Assembly: GCA_015222065.1 (NCBI GenBank)
Contig: JADFUQ010000028.1
Span: forward strand, 1 to 6,226
DNA: 6,226 nt
DNA from: Bacteroidota bacterium
GTDB lineage: Bacteria; Bacteroidota; Bacteroidia; Bacteroidales; VadinHA17
Reading direction: 5' to 3'
Positions 6,171-6,226 of this stretch are shown here, one piece after another; the stretch's first letter is position 1; each line of letters begins with the position of its first letter. Position numbers and translations under genes: made by a program. The notes beneath the pieces are model-generated. The model was not told where the DNA came from, made no database searches, and saw only the letters and a list, made by a program, of their open reading frames with translations.

Positions 6171-6226
6171 TTGCTTGCCCTGTGTAATCCACGAAGTGGT
6201 GCAACGCAATTACACAGGGCGGGCAA
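6171..6226. repeat. 18-bp inverted repeat enclosing two mini-hairpins
   Basis: TTGCTTGCCCTGTGTAAT (6171-6188) pairs along its whole length with ATTACACAGGGCGGGCAA (6209-6226), with two T-G wobbles and no mismatch. The 20-nt interior is itself two abutting hairpins: CCAC-GAA-GTGG (6189-6199) and TGC-AAC-GCA (6200-6208), leaving no unpaired base between helices. The right arm ends on the last base of the window, so the element may continue. No transposase gene is nearby in the window. It resembles REP-type or small non-autonomous repeats, but the family is not identified. Confidence 0.8.

Noticed and set aside
6171..6226. Cloverleaf-like fold considered as a tRNA gene or integron attC site
   Set aside because: There is no acceptor/T-loop consensus (no TTCRANY) and no seven-base anticodon loop. 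The ends do not fit the attC RYYYAAC/GTTRRRY core pair, and no integron cassette is present.

Overview
The window is AT-rich and looks like a chromosomal segment of a Bacteroidota species. The reasons are: starts with no clear Shine-Dalgarno, a perfect Bacteroidota-type -7 element (TANNTTTG) before siaB, a SiaB/SiaC gene pair of the kind common in that phylum, and a very large TerB-ABCG-type transporter. The placement is inferred from these traits, not from a database match.

Layout: 1-329 has no gene and holds two degenerate 8-bp tandem repeat blocks in opposite orientation. At 330-1466 (+) lies a THUMP-domain SAM-dependent RNA methyltransferase of the RlmL (COG0116) type. The 207-bp gap that follows has a perfect AT-rich palindrome and a good promoter. 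Then comes a two-gene operon (+): siaB (1674-2225), a small GHKL-fold protein kinase, and siaC (2256-2636), its DUF1987 phospho-target, with the phospho-acceptor threonine at residue 68 as in the Pseudomonas protein. A strong intrinsic terminator (2657-2688) separates this operon from a convergent gene (2691-5771, -) for a 1026-residue ABCG-like half-transporter. That protein has a TerB-like N-terminal region, a beta-rich segment, one nucleotide-binding domain, six predicted membrane helices and a large lysine-rich extracytoplasmic insert. The last 455 bp (5772-6226) have no gene; the final 175 bp are a dense island of inverted and direct repeats that runs to the window edge.

How they work together: SiaB and SiaC are expected to form a kinase/substrate switch, which in Pseudomonas aeruginosa controls the diguanylate cyclase SiaD and is reversed by the PP2C-type phosphatase SiaA. 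Neither SiaA nor SiaD is here, so the phosphatase and output must lie elsewhere or differ. Nothing in the sequence links the methyltransferase or the transporter to this switch beyond proximity. The least ordinary features are the orphan SiaBC pair, the architecture of the transporter, and the 3' repeat island, which folds on paper into a junction with no unpaired bases between its helices.
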